Made by a program: the position numbers and the translations under genes. A DNA stretch of 64,000 bases from Litomosoides sigmodontis. Taxonomy: Eukaryota; Nematoda; Chromadorea; Rhabditida; Onchocercidae. The stretch spans positions 4,363,317-4,427,316 of the forward strand of contig OY718804.1 of the NCBI GenBank assembly GCA_963070105.1, given 5' to 3'. Positions 12,001-24,000 of the stretch are shown piece by piece. Position 1 is the stretch's first letter. Each line of letters starts with the position of its first letter. Under the pieces are notes generated by a model that saw only the letters and a program-made list of their open reading frames with translations, was not told the origin of the DNA and ran no database searches.

Positions 12001-13337
12001 AAACAAAAAATACATTGCAAGCTTCTCGCTCATTTTCCACGTATGGATATTTGACGAACCGATATTCGTACGAGAAAGCCGCACCACGATGTGGGCATTC
12101 AATGCCTAAGATAAAATTTTTTTGCTTTGTCATTTAAAATATTAAAGAATTTTAAAATGCGTACGATTTGAAATGTTACAAATTGAGAATTTCAAATTTC
12201 AGAAATTATTTTAACTACAAATTTTATTCCATTTGTTCAACATTTAATTTTTATTTAGTTATTAAGATAAACTTAATCTACGAAAAATATCACTATGTGA
12301 TTACTACGATTAGTAAAATAACAAAAAAAAGCACCTTTTGGTTTTCCAGTTGTGCCAGAGCTATAAACGATATAAGCACGATCATCAGGTCCAACTTCAG
12401 GTAATTTAATGGAGTGTGAGGGATTGGGAAGTGATGAGCTAAACACGTACATCGGTGCCAAATCTAAAATTAAAATTTTTGAAGGGCATTGAAAACAACA
12501 AAAAATTGCATTGAAAAATTAAAAGGTATCGGAAAACGCGAAATAAAGAAAATCAACGTTAAACAAAAAAAGATGCCTGAAAGCTGATCAGCAATATCCG
12601 CTGTTGCGCAAATGACCACCGGCTTGATTTCCTTGATAATATCAATTAGTAGTGGTTGTGGATAGAAGACGTCTAACGGAAGATAAGCACAACCTGTGAG
12701 TATTACAGGATATTTTAAAAATGTTCTCCTTGGACAATTTTGACGTTTTTTTTTAAATTTACTTTTAAATTTCAATTTCTTTTCTTTTACTTTATTATAA
12801 ACACTCAATTTTTAACTTTATTATGAACACAGGATAAACACTCAATAGTACCACCATTAAAATTAGAACAAATAAAAAGGAGGAATTTTAAAAATATTCA
12901 AATAAATTTTTTTTCGTACGCTGACAGCAGTGATTAATTTTTTTTATTTTCCGAAAATTTAGCTTCAATTTCTTCAAACTCTCATCTCAATTGCTGTCAT
13001 TTACCATTTCATTGACAATGTCCTATTGCGGGAAGAAAAAAAAACCTCTTTGTGACATTTTGAAGTTTATCATTTAAATTTTTGCTGAGCACAATAACTG
13101 ACCAGCTTTTAGGATAGCCGTATAAGCTAAAGCATAGAGTGCGCATTTGTTCATATAGATCCCAATACAGTCCCCTCGCTTAGCGCCGTACTTTTCCACG
13201 AAATGTTTTGCTAACTTCTCCGACATCGTATCCAATTCAGCTAACGTCCACTTGGTGTCGCCATCACGAACGACAATTCGTGATTTCAGTTCCGTCTGAC
13301 TTGTTGCTTTACGGAACAATTCTACCAGCGTTGACAT
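6038..13337 (-). CDS. NRPS-like A-T-R enzyme (adenylation-carrier-thioester reductase)
   Basis: Nineteen exons join in phase into about 1031 residues: 13103-13337, 12577(or 12565)-12693, 12335-12463, 11974-12105, 11630-11798, 11350-11425, 10964-11146, 10538-10756, 10191-10387, 9825-10013, 9266-9499, 8797-8932, 8547-8625, 8196-8368, 7967-8052, 7553-7719, 7292-7401, 6830-7020, 6038-6311. The adenylation core includes YIVYSSGTTGKPKG (A3), NLYSISECHD (A5), YRTGDWGY (A7), GRCDTMVKIRGYSIE (A8) and SSKVDKKALP (A10 lysine). The carrier domain has DLGGHSL, whose Ser takes phosphopantetheine. The reductase has TGVTGFIGSH (nucleotide loop), HAAAYVN, GYAQTKW (YxxxK) and a C-terminal domain. The family activates a carboxylate with ATP, tethers it and releases it reductively as aldehyde or alcohol. 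There is no condensation domain, so it works on one substrate. Only the donor of exon 2 is ambiguous. A spliced-leader acceptor may lie just upstream of the ATG (CAACAG). Confidence 0.9.
7474..7499. repeat. GA microsatellite in an A-T-R gene intron
   Basis: An uninterrupted GA run followed by GGGAGAGCGA, inside intron 7402-7552. Similar GA runs occur elsewhere in this window. Confidence 0.9.
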
Positions 13338-14035
13338 TTCACTTTTCTGTTGCACAATTTCGGAGGAACGAACTAACAAACGAACAATTAGTACTTTTCA
13401 GCAAATGCATAAAGTCCATTTATGAACTGACAAGAAAATTCGCCACGACCACTTACTCAATCCGTTTATCGCTCAGGCAGCGTAAATGACGTGATTGCAT
13501 TAATTATTTCAAACAATTCCCACTTTGATATTTGCAATCGCTTCATACAAAAAGCACTTCAAGTACGAAACCAATTTTTCGAAAGTAAATTTTAATAAAA
13601 AGAAAGAAAAATTATCATGAAAAGATGATAATTGCTACCGACAAGAATTTCAAAGTAGGCATTACATCATGATTATGTATTTCAGTGTTACTGTTAAAAT
13701 TTCAATGGGGGAAAATAGAAATTTGTGTGTTTGTGAGAGAGTAATGACGTAGATATCACATGAAGAGTGAAAGTGACGTTAGAAGCTAAGAATATAAATA
13801 ACGAGATTGAAATGAACTTCTCTTATCAAAAAGAAAACTTCGTCTTCTTCATTCCACCTTTGAACTTCAAAATAGCAGATAAATAATAGCAACAAATTAG
13901 GTTCCTAAATAACTTTAGATGAGATTTGAAACAAGTCAGTATTAACACGCTAATTAAGTTAGCATGAAAGGTGGAAGTGGAGGAAGGAAGGAAGAAAAAT
14001 GGTTCTCATCACAGCGCTACACAAACAAATCAAGG

Positions 14036-14038
<3 letters not shown>

Positions 14039-14067
<29 letters not shown>
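14039..14067. repeat. GA microsatellite
   Basis: About 14 uninterrupted GA units in intergenic DNA upstream of the A-T-R gene. Confidence 0.92.
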
Positions 14068-14069
<2 letters not shown>

Positions 14070-14237
14070 CTCCTTTTTACGCCACTGTCAACCAACCATC
14101 AATGAACTACTGAGAAATGGATATTATTTTATTGATAAAGTTACCTTAGCCTTTCTCTGATAAACGATCACCGTAATAATCCTTCATTCTGATGATCTTT
14201 GCGCTTATCATTGCATAAACTTTATCAATAAAAAAAA

Positions 14238-14297
14238 TAAGTGCACAAACTGATAAAATAAGTGCACAAACTGATAAAATAGGTGCACAAACTGATG
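14238..14297. repeat. 21-bp tandem repeat, about 2.8 copies
   Basis: The unit AAGTGCACAAACTGATAAAA plus one base is repeated at a strict 21-bp period. The third copy starts with AGGTGC instead of AAGTGC and diverges after ACTGAT. It lies about 0.9 kb upstream of the A-T-R start codon. Each unit carries GTGCAC, a 6-bp palindrome. Confidence 0.9.
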
Positions 14298-17200
14298 ATG
14301 CATATGTAATTAATTTGTAAATTCTTCACTTTTCATCCCAGTCAATTGGCTTAATTATCGCCCAACAAGACAGGGAAGAAAGCCTTCCTTTAAAATCTTG
14401 CTAACCTTCAGAATCTTGAAAAAAAAAACGTAGCACACTCTCTTGGATTGTGAAGGAGAAGCGGTCCTGTCAGGCCCTTTTCTTTCTTGTCAAGTAGATG
14501 ACACTGCGCTGTTGCAGTGTCGGTTGCGTAAAGGACGAAGAATTTTTGCGCACCTCAGCAATGTGATAAGTGAGGTGACAAGCGCAAGGTCACGAGATTT
14601 CATTTCTTGCCAACCTATCAATTGGCGTGTACGCATCTAGTTGCTTAAGCGTTCACAGTTCTAATAATGCAACATGTATGCTAAGGAAGGATGCAATAGC
14701 CTTGCGCCACCTTTCTTTTTAACAGACTGATAAGATTTCCACCACCGTAGCAATTGAAACTTTTTCACAAAGCTGTTTTAGTGCCCTTTTTTGACAGATT
14801 TGCAACATCTAATCAGCAGATAAACCTGCTTATCAACTTATCAGGCGAACGGAACTTTGCACTGTTATCTTCTCTAAAAGTTGTACTGAAGAAATCCGGA
14901 ATTTTTGCTAATCCTTTCTAAGTCGCAAGGAGCGAGGAGTGCTAGTGCTAATGTGTCGTGTCGTAACTCTTTCATAAGTTTTCTACTTTTACTTTTAACA
15001 ACCAGAAAGAGGGGAGTGTTAAAAATCCTGGTAGTGATGGTCACTTCCTACCCTCACCCTTTCTCAATGCCTCAAAGTCGATCACCTTCTTTCATCACTG
15101 TGAAGGAAACAACCATCAGAATCTCAGCAATACATTACGAAATGAGCAGGTATGCTCTTTTATAATGATTGTGCGGAAGATGAAAAGAGAAACGAGAATT
15201 CGTCGCTGAACAATTTAGCAAACTTTAGAGAAGTTGGAAGATGGAAGTCGGCAACAGTATAAGTAGATTGCCGACGACTAGTGAAGGCTTACTGATAAAG
15301 CTGTTTCGGTCCATTTTGATAAGATCCATTTTTTTTACGACCTATCAGTAAGATAACCTTTCATATGGTCTTTGCACTTATCACTGCCAATAGGACGCAG
15401 GTGCACGCATATCTTCAGCCTTCACGAGGAGAGAGAAAATTGTTAGAATCTTCTTAGTTCATAGACTGCAGGACGATGCCTGATGATAATATGATTTTAT
15501 GGAATGAAAAATAAAAACAAAATGCAACAGCACTGGATGAATTCCACTGATAAGTCCTAAAAAAGTTTGAAGATAAAAATTAGTGATAATAATACAGATA
15601 GATCGTCGAGGACTAGCGAAGCTAGCTAAACAAAACTATTTTAGTCTTTTTTGATAAAATTCATTTTTTTTTTTATTACACTTATAGCTATCACTAATCA
15701 TAGCAAAAGCGTATACGAATGGCATTAAACTTTCAAAGCAAATATTAAAGATTTTAAAGCATTACCTTCTACGGTTGCTGCAAACGGAGAGTTTTTAGAA
15801 TCACATGACGGATTGATGTTGGATGACCAGATGTGATGCAAAACTTAGCCAGCCTGAAATCACTTCCTCCTTTTTTTTTTGCTTCATTAGCTGATGACAT
15901 CCAAGTTGTGCAGTAGCTATTGCGCAACAAAAGATTAATTCTTGCGCGTTGCAACAATGTCGTTCGATGAAAATGTCATAAAAATTTGTTCTTACTTTCA
16001 TCAACAGAAAAATATTGGCGCACGACGAGGTGCAATTTCAGAAATTACACCTAATTTTCAAACTATTACCTACTTTTTTCCTACCGTACCTAAATAATAC
16101 TGATTGATATGTTTCTAATTTTCACCTTTGTCAATTTATCATTAGCATTTGAGTTTGTGACAGATAACTGAGTTAGCACTTTTATTTTGTTGCTCATTTC
16201 TTTTTTCAATAGTTATTTTCTTCTTTGAATTGAATTGCAAAATTTTATGCGATAAATACAAGAAACTTGGCAAGCTTAGAAATTTATCAAATTTTGTTAA
16301 ATTAAGTTAAAAATTTGCAAATTTTTGTCGCTTTATAGTATGCATCCACGACTACTAATGTCATACTTTCATTTCCATCCATTTGTATTTGTATCTCTGA
16401 ATAACTTTTCTGGAAGAGTTTAGACTAATTAACTGCATAATTATCCTGGTACCCTTTTCTCTTTCCTTACTCTGTTGGCACGGAACATTACCATCCAGAG
16501 ATGTCACACACAATCACTGAGCCAAGCATATTATCCTCCAAAATTGCCTTTTAAATCAGTTGGACAAAAAAAATACGCGATCCATGAACGAACTATAAAT
16601 AAGTGAACTATTAACCCACGCACTTCTCCGCCTATTTTTCGTCATTTCTAAACATTAGCTATAGCGGCCGTTCTTTCAACATGAAAGTATAAATTCAGCT
16701 TTAAGACAGTTTAAAATTCTTCAACGAAAATATGAATAGCATAGCATAGCAACAAGTGTGATGAAATAATTTCAATGCAGTTCTTTCATGCAATAGACTT
16801 TTTTCCGGAGATTTTGAAATACGAGACAGAATCTGATTGATGAAAAATGGTGAGAGAATTAGCTAACAGTTAAAACACTGATGAACTACGCTTAGCAAAT
16901 CTAAGATTTTACTTTGTTGAATTTTTAATTACAAGTGCTAAATGAATATGCCATTTATTTATATTAATTGCCGCTCTTACACCTCATTAAATGTGAGGGA
17001 TATTTTGTGATTTACTTCGGTTGCTATCAGATACGCAATTACACCGTTGTCATTATCAGGAAAGCATCGTGGTTTCGGTTCACGTAGTACAATGATGAAG
17101 GAATAGCTACGTAAAAGTATGCTGTTACAGTTACTTCATTACAGATTGTCACGTCTTCACCTGCTCTCTTCCAGATATTTACGTATGACTGCGCACAGAG

Positions 17201-17421
17201 TAGTCCTCGTCAGAAGTGATTTTCCACTGAATTCACATGTAGCAACACGTCGACTGGTAATTTCAGTAAAGCTCGGGAAAGAAACCATCATAAATCATGA
17301 AGTGCAATGTTACTTTAGATTGTCAATTCCATTATTTACATCACTAAAGAATCTTGTGAAAAGACACGAAAAGACATCGATCTTCATGGTCAGATGAAAG
17401 ATGCAACTAATCAATCGCGGT

Positions 17422-17425
<4 letters not shown>

Positions 17426-17462
<37 letters not shown>
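17426..17462. repeat. GA microsatellite
   Basis: About 18 GA units in the gene-poor interval. Confidence 0.92.
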
Positions 17463-17466
<4 letters not shown>

Positions 17467-19851
17467 TATTAGCGGAAAAAGTACTCAAACGGAAAATTCA
17501 TTAGAATTAATGCAATAAATGAGCCAGACATTTTGTCCCTTAACAAATGCTGCATGTCGTTTAGGCCAATTAAGGAATGATAACAACTGGAGCACATTTT
17601 AACAATTCTCATGAAAGCAACAACTGCGCTGAAATTAGACACTATCATTGAGGACAATTTTCTCATGAATGCTATTTTTTGGAGTAAATTTAGCAAAACT
17701 CTGACGTCAATATTAGAGTACGAATTTGTGCTGATACAATTCGAACATCATTCGAAATTTAATGAATTAACTAACAGTCAAACCTCTTCCACACATCCGT
17801 TTTTCCATTATCCACTCAAACGATTTCAAATGAGTTCTTCAAAAAAAAAAACAATAATCCTCGTTAACTTCATGACTGCTTACCACAACAAAGTCTTTCT
17901 ACGCATTCAAATGATGTACGACGACATGTGAAAGTTCATACTGAAATACACCACGAATGATTAGAAGTTTCGTAATTATGAAGGTTACAACTCAGTGACA
18001 ATAAACGGTGGTATTGTTTATTTCTAGGATGCCAGCGATAACCAATATCAGTGCAACCAGAACTTGTAATAACACCACTAATACAATTGGAACTGCCTTT
18101 CATTGATTAAATAAGATCCGTTATGACCAGGTTGTGACGCTTTCATGAATTTTATTCAGTTAAGGCAGTTCGTTCGACCAATAATTAGTGTAGAAAAGCT
18201 AAGGTTCAGGAGTAAAAGGTAACATAATGTTGCGATACTTTTGATTAAATGCGCATTATGTGTTGTAATGCAGCAATAGTAGTACGCAACGAAGATGTTA
18301 GTGCGTCCACATTGCAAGTGGCAGTAACAAAGCAAGAAGGAAATAAGCATGGAGCTGGCAACTCGCTGATCAAATACTCAAAGAGAATATTTTTGCATAT
18401 CCTACATCTTATCGATCTACCAATCACACAAAAAGAACTTTGAATTTAGCAAACTGTTTAGTGAAGTTTAAAGCTTGAAGTTATAACTCACCAAATTTAG
18501 ATGGAATTGCGAAAAGTCCAAGACAGGGAAGGCTTACACCCAGTACCATAGGTGAAGACGCCACATGTGTCATTATGTGAAGACTGTATTGGAATAAAAA
18601 TCACATATTCACATTTAAAAGGTAATTAAATGTGGGATTTCCTTGATATTCATTCATGTGATATTTTCCTTTCACCTTTCTCCTGTTTTTAAAACACTCA
18701 TTTACATATTGATATCGATAGCAGCAGGGTGAATAAAACAAGCAAAATTACTCAAATTTTTAATAAACGCTCAGCTGAACATAAAGCTTATGCAATATTC
18801 AAATAAATTCAGCAAATATCGGACAAGATAGAATAACAAATAAAACAATGTTTTCGAACCCGAGCACCACACAAATCAAGATGTATTTTTAAAACTAATT
18901 CAGGAAAGCTAAGCTGACAAAATAAATGATAAAACGCCAATCAAATGCATGCTATAGTAAGAGCTGTGAATACTTAGTACGAATCGCGGAACTAATATAC
19001 CTCATTAGCGTTATACAAAGAGACCTACATACGATCATCAGTTTCCACTTACTAAAAAAGTCTAATAGAATTATTACTTTTATTTTTATTTTGTGGAGCA
19101 CTAATAGTTCTGTTGCGCAAGAAAAACAGTTTGAAGAACTAAATTACTACTCATTTTATTATAGTGTAGATCACATCATTCTAGAACACTGAAAACTCTT
19201 TCAATTCATAGAGACGTACAGATCCCTCCTACAAAATAACGCTGCAAAGTCATTCAGTGCAAGTTAGGAACGAAAAAAGAATAGGAATCACCCTGAAAAC
19301 GGAGCTCTGAAACTACATAATAAAATATGAAATCATATAAAATAGAAGTATACAAAATAGTCAACTTATGCAACATAGAAATAGCAAGACTTATTGATGA
19401 CTGGCATGTCTAAGGCAAAAAAAAACATAGATGATGATCGAACATAATTGTATACCCCAAAACATATGGTACTGTGTTCCTTGTTCTCGATCTTTTTCCA
19501 AAGAGACATGTCGAAAACTATCAATACTTTCAGGTATGCGACCATAGTTATTAGTAAGATATTAAAAACAATTGAAAATGATATGTTATATGAAATAACC
19601 AGGACTACATATTAAGACTAAAACAAGGAATGGGATCTGAAAAATACGAAACCAATTTCTGGAATTAAATGAATGCAGTACAAATGCGCAGTAATATAAC
19701 AGCTAAAATGAATAATTTTACAGAAACTAGCTCAGCAATCAAAAATGGATGAAGAGACACAAAATTTTTGATTATAGAGATCAAAAAGATGGCGATTAGT
19801 CATTAGTTTCCCACTCTCTTCTGTATTCGCTTAATAGACTTGACAGCAGGC

Positions 19852-22800
19852 CTAAGGTATCGCACTGCACGGCTCCAAAATCTATAAGTTTTAGCAGTAA
19901 TAGGAGAACAAGGAGACACCGACATTATAAACTTACATTGTGGGCATTGAGACTTTCATGAATGCGTACTGCATCAGTGAATTTCAGAGGTCTAGACTTA
20001 TCAGCGAGCTGCCCACCATTCTCGACAAACCGAAAACCGGAAGCGGGATCTAAATTAACATTAGCAAATACATTTTCCGAACGAATCATTTCGAAGTCAC
20101 ACAAGGAAACCGAAGGTGGAACTGATTCCTTGTCATTTACGGTCACTGAAGATGTTCTACTATCGTTTGTATTGCACTCAGTAGCAATCTTACTGTGTGC
20201 CGAACGCATCGATTCTTCTACAGCTGCCTAAAATCATTTCGGTCTACAAAAAAACTATAAACGTCTACATAGCATAATGACATATAAATGAATGTAAATA
20301 GCATAGAAATTTGTTTAGAAAATTCATCCAATATTTCAAGAAATAGCCGCCTATTGCACAATAGCTGATCGTCGAAATGAGGAAATCGCTTAGTGTTCGA
20401 TAATATATGTACACACAAGTTTTGGACTACTATGAACCCCTAGTGAACTTTGCTCGAAAACAATGACATTTCCGAAAATTGCGATACAAACAATAGAAAG
20501 TTATTATACTCACATGATATATAGCGCTTTGCCGGCGCAAACTTTTATTATCATGCTCGTCATATAAATTACACTTCGATCCTTTCTCTGGAAATGAATA
20601 ACCTATCGAAATTGCAGTGCCAACAGACTGGTCATCTTCTGGTGCTTGTCGCATCTGAGAATTCCGAATATTAACATTGAAAATGATTCTATGTGAATTG
20701 TTATTTACACATGCTATGAATGTTCATAAATAATGAATGGCGAAACATACTCTGATCAGTCCGCCTCCTTTGGAGAAAGAATTTTTATCAGGAACATATA
20801 CCACGGACGGCATCCTACCTCTAGAACCTTTTTTACCTTTTCGGCTTTTCTTTACTAGCAGCCTCTCGAAACTGAAAATCTCGTAATCAACAATATCCTC
20901 AGGCCTTCCTAATAAATAAAATGACAAGGAGAGCAGACATGATAAATAAGCTTTCCTTTTAATACCATTTTACAACTTTATCACTTAAAAATGGCAGGAT
21001 ACGGTAAGTCAGCGGACGCGCATGAAAATTAAATGAATCCCAGTTACTCCTAGATATTTTCGAACGATCTAATCTTCAAGAAAAGCACATACGAGGGATA
21101 TTGACTTGTACACAGAGCACGACGAACATTGCCCCAACATCCAACTGTAAATGGATTATATCCTGATCGAAACTTCCCCGTTACCTAAAAGGTATTCCAC
21201 GAGTATAAGAATTGAGTGAAACGACGTGAAAGAAAAACTGTAACCAAATAAGCTACCTGCTCATTGGTTGTGCGGCCACGAACAACTAAAACAACATGAA
21301 AACCGGTTAAGCCAACAACAGGTACCGCCAATAACACACAGAGTGCCATCAGAACAATTGAACACATATTTGGCCTCGTTAGCAAATCCGCCCTGAAACA
21401 AATATCTATGAAACACAGAGCTACAATACTGTTTACGCAATTTCCAAAATTCAATGAGAAGAGAGATTAATGACTAACTTTTGAAATTAAGATGTTAGAG
21501 AAAAGATGACTTTTAAAATAGTCATGGAACCAACCTGTTTAGAACTGTATAACTTAGCGCCAAAGAGAAAACACAAATCATATGCAGACTAAGAAAAAAT
21601 AAAAATAAGAAGAAATAACGATAGTTGCGTCGACCAACACAGTTGTGAATCCATGGGCAATGATGGTCAAAAGCATCTATGCATCTGAAAATAACACCAA
21701 TATACATTGTTGGTAGATTTTGTTAATCAAATACTGCATAGAAGAAGGCACTCAGTGATAAGTACTTAAAATTCCTAGTTTCCTACGTGTTTCTTGCACC
21801 TGCTTGTTATCGGAGAATGAGTTTCAGTAATATAGGAAAAATCAATAAAGAAGTTATCAATAAAAATGGAATTTTGTGAAGAGAATCACTCTGTCTTGCT
21901 AAGTTAATCAAACAGTTTAATGACTTATCTAGTGGATGGAACATAGTTTTCAGATAACAAAAATATCGAATCCCACTTTATCAGAAGCATTGTGAATTTG
22001 AAGCAATAATGTAACTAGGCGAAAGTGTGGGAACTCTTAACATAAAAATATACTTTATTGTTTTTATGTTTCAAATTCACAATGCTTCTGATAAAGTGGG
22101 ATTCAATATTTTTGTTATCTGAAAACTATGTTCTACCCACTAGATAAGTTATTAAACTGTTTGATGAACTTAGCAAGAGTGATTCTCTTCACAAAATTCC
22201 ATTCGATAACTTCTTTATTGAAAAAAAAAGAAGCAAATAAAAAAGCCAACTTGCCGATTGCACACGGAGCAATGTGATGCTCTCGGTGGTCGATAGAATT
22301 TACACGTAACACACCATTTCATTCTGACAGTGATACCATTGATTTCCACGTTTTTATAAAGTGGTGAACGGAAATCGTCCAACTGCGTTTCTTCCGCAGC
22401 GCTTGCTATAGTAATGGATCATTTTTCAACAAGAAACTATTGACATCTCACGAGCAATCTAACTAGAGTCACTTTAATGGAAATACTGAAATTATTTTAA
22501 TCAGAAACTACTATTAAAACGCTTGACGAAATCTATGTTTACAAGTCCAGTACGACTCTTTTCTGAAAGAGATTCCTCACAAGTATCACCGAACCACTCC
22601 ATAAAATTTAACTGGCAAGGCTGTGATCCTTCTCATTTTCAGTACAAATTAAGTGTTAAATAGAATAATTCAAGAACTGTTTTCATTTCTTACCTCTACA
22701 AACCAAATTGGTCATTAATTTTTGTTAAGAGAACCAACCGAGAGGATGAATGCCAGGATCCATAGTAGTTGCCATAAACAGATTGGACATAACGAAGAGA

Positions 22801-22970
22801 AACAGAATAGCATCCAGAACACACATAACATAGCCCCACGCCGAGAATTGCAAAATTATTGCCGGTGCAAGCAGATAGAAAAAGCAACCCGTGCAAACAA
22901 CTATTAATGACCAAGCTACTGTTGCTGGTAACGCTTGTGACACACTTTTGCATAGTTTTCGTAATGACAT
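19852..22970 (-). CDS. DHHC palmitoyltransferase, ZDHHC5/8-like
   Basis: Exons: 22739-22970, 22255-22405, 21535-21684, 21257-21392, 21093-21184, 20751-20908, 20514-20654, 19937-20227 and probably 19852-19881; about 460 residues. Two N-terminal membrane spans precede [13 protein letters not shown], a signature of the ZDHHC5/8 branch. The zinc-binding cysteine-rich domain follows ([13 protein letters not shown], then [15 protein letters not shown], with the catalytic Cys of DHHC), then two more spans, TTNE (TTxE motif) and [11 protein letters not shown] (PaCCT-like). The long polar tail is expected in the cytosol. The enzyme S-acylates membrane proteins. The ATG lies 8 bases after an ATAGCAG acceptor, suggesting trans-splicing. 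Oddities: intron 21685-22254 begins with GC rather than GT and contains a foldback element; the phase between exons ending at 21093 and beginning at 20908 does not match by one base, so the tail may be missing a microexon or have isoforms. Confidence 0.9.
21842..22221. repeat. Long near-perfect inverted repeat (foldback / MITE-like)
   Basis: The left arm 21842-22002 and right arm 22070-22221 are reverse complements of each other with few mismatches and two small length differences (5 and 4 nt). They flank a 67-nt loop. The outer ends read TCAATAAAGAAGTTATC and its complement. The whole element lies inside an intron of the palmitoyltransferase gene, ending 33 bp before the exon at 22255. No coding capacity and no clear target-site duplication were seen. 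Confidence 0.95.
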
Positions 22971-23950
22971 ATTCCTTCCTGCTATCAGCTAAACTGGAAC
23001 AAACTGAAATAAAAACTCCTCAACTTAGTCAACAGAGTACATTTCAAAACTATACAGAAACCATTTAAGATGTAAGGCTAGCTTAATACAATAAGTTTAT
23101 TATCTCAACAATCTTCTCGAAGTTAAAGATTACAAAATTATAATCATGTTATCCTGATACCCTCACCTGCTCAATTATGTGTGCGAGGTGCTACAACAAA
23201 GAATACAGATGGTCGAGGTAGAAATACAAACGACTATCATCAAGCATTCATATTGATAATAGATCAGGCTCAATGATAACCAGTGCGATCATAAACACAG
23301 TGAGAATCAAACTTCAAATTACTGTCATGGTCAGCACTATTCAAATCAACCTAATACTTGGAACAATAGCATCAATTTGAGATTTACTTACTGCTTCATA
23401 GTGGCATTTGTCCTCAACGGAGTTTTTCGACTCCAGAACTTACATGCGGAGAATTCGATATATTCAAATGTGTATAAAAACAAACATGAATCTTTCAACA
23501 ACTTACATGTAATTAACATTCTAACAAACAATACATATCCTCCATCCTTCACCATCTACATTCTGTCGGTATTTTACTTTGTCCATTATATTAATAGACA
23601 AGCCTGTAATAGATAAACTAGTAATATTTATCCAAAAGTAACCGAATAACTGCAAAATTTTTTCTATTATATAGGAATACATTAAAAAGAAGTTGCAAGT
23701 CAGAGGTTCTGATAGATTGTGGATATATCGTGGCAGGTATGTCGCGGTAGAGTTGAAAATACTTTCTGGACTCATCCAGCCTCGTTCCAGCAGATAAGAC
23801 AAAGAAGTAAGTTCCGAAGAACAAAAAGGAACCACCAATCTATTGGTGGCAGAAAAAGATTTCGAGATTGTCTATGACAGCAGCAGCTTTATTTTCTTGT
23901 TGAAAGTGATGGAGTTCGCAATTCCCATGGGTAAAAGGAATGAACGATGG

Positions 23951-24000
23951 TCACGCGGCGCAGCACACGTTCAGCGTCACGCGGCGCAGCACACGTTCAT
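23951..24000. repeat. 26-bp GC-rich direct duplication
   Basis: TCACGCGGCGCAGCACACGT plus six further bases at 23951-23976 is repeated at 23977-24000. It is much more GC-rich than the surrounding DNA. Confidence 0.9.

Larger units (their letters stand above)
13338..19851. other. 6.5-kb gene-poor interval
   Basis: I see no supported gene. The interval contains GA microsatellites (14039-14067 and 17426-17462) and a 21-bp tandem repeat at 14238-14297. It also holds unsupported frames, the longest being 17611-17931 (+), which has low-complexity Ser/Lys content and no recognisable motif. It presumably includes the promoter of the A-T-R gene (right of 13337) and the 3' flank of the palmitoyltransferase gene (left of 19852). 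Confidence 0.5.

Noticed and set aside
14238..14297. Possible CRISPR-like or satellite array
   Set aside because: Only about three directly abutting 21-bp copies without spacers, in a eukaryotic genome; an ordinary short tandem repeat.
17611..17931. 106-codon plus-strand frame starting with ATG
   Set aside because: Low-complexity composition, no motif and no acceptor-like context; the chance of an open frame this long in a 6.5-kb non-coding stretch is not small.
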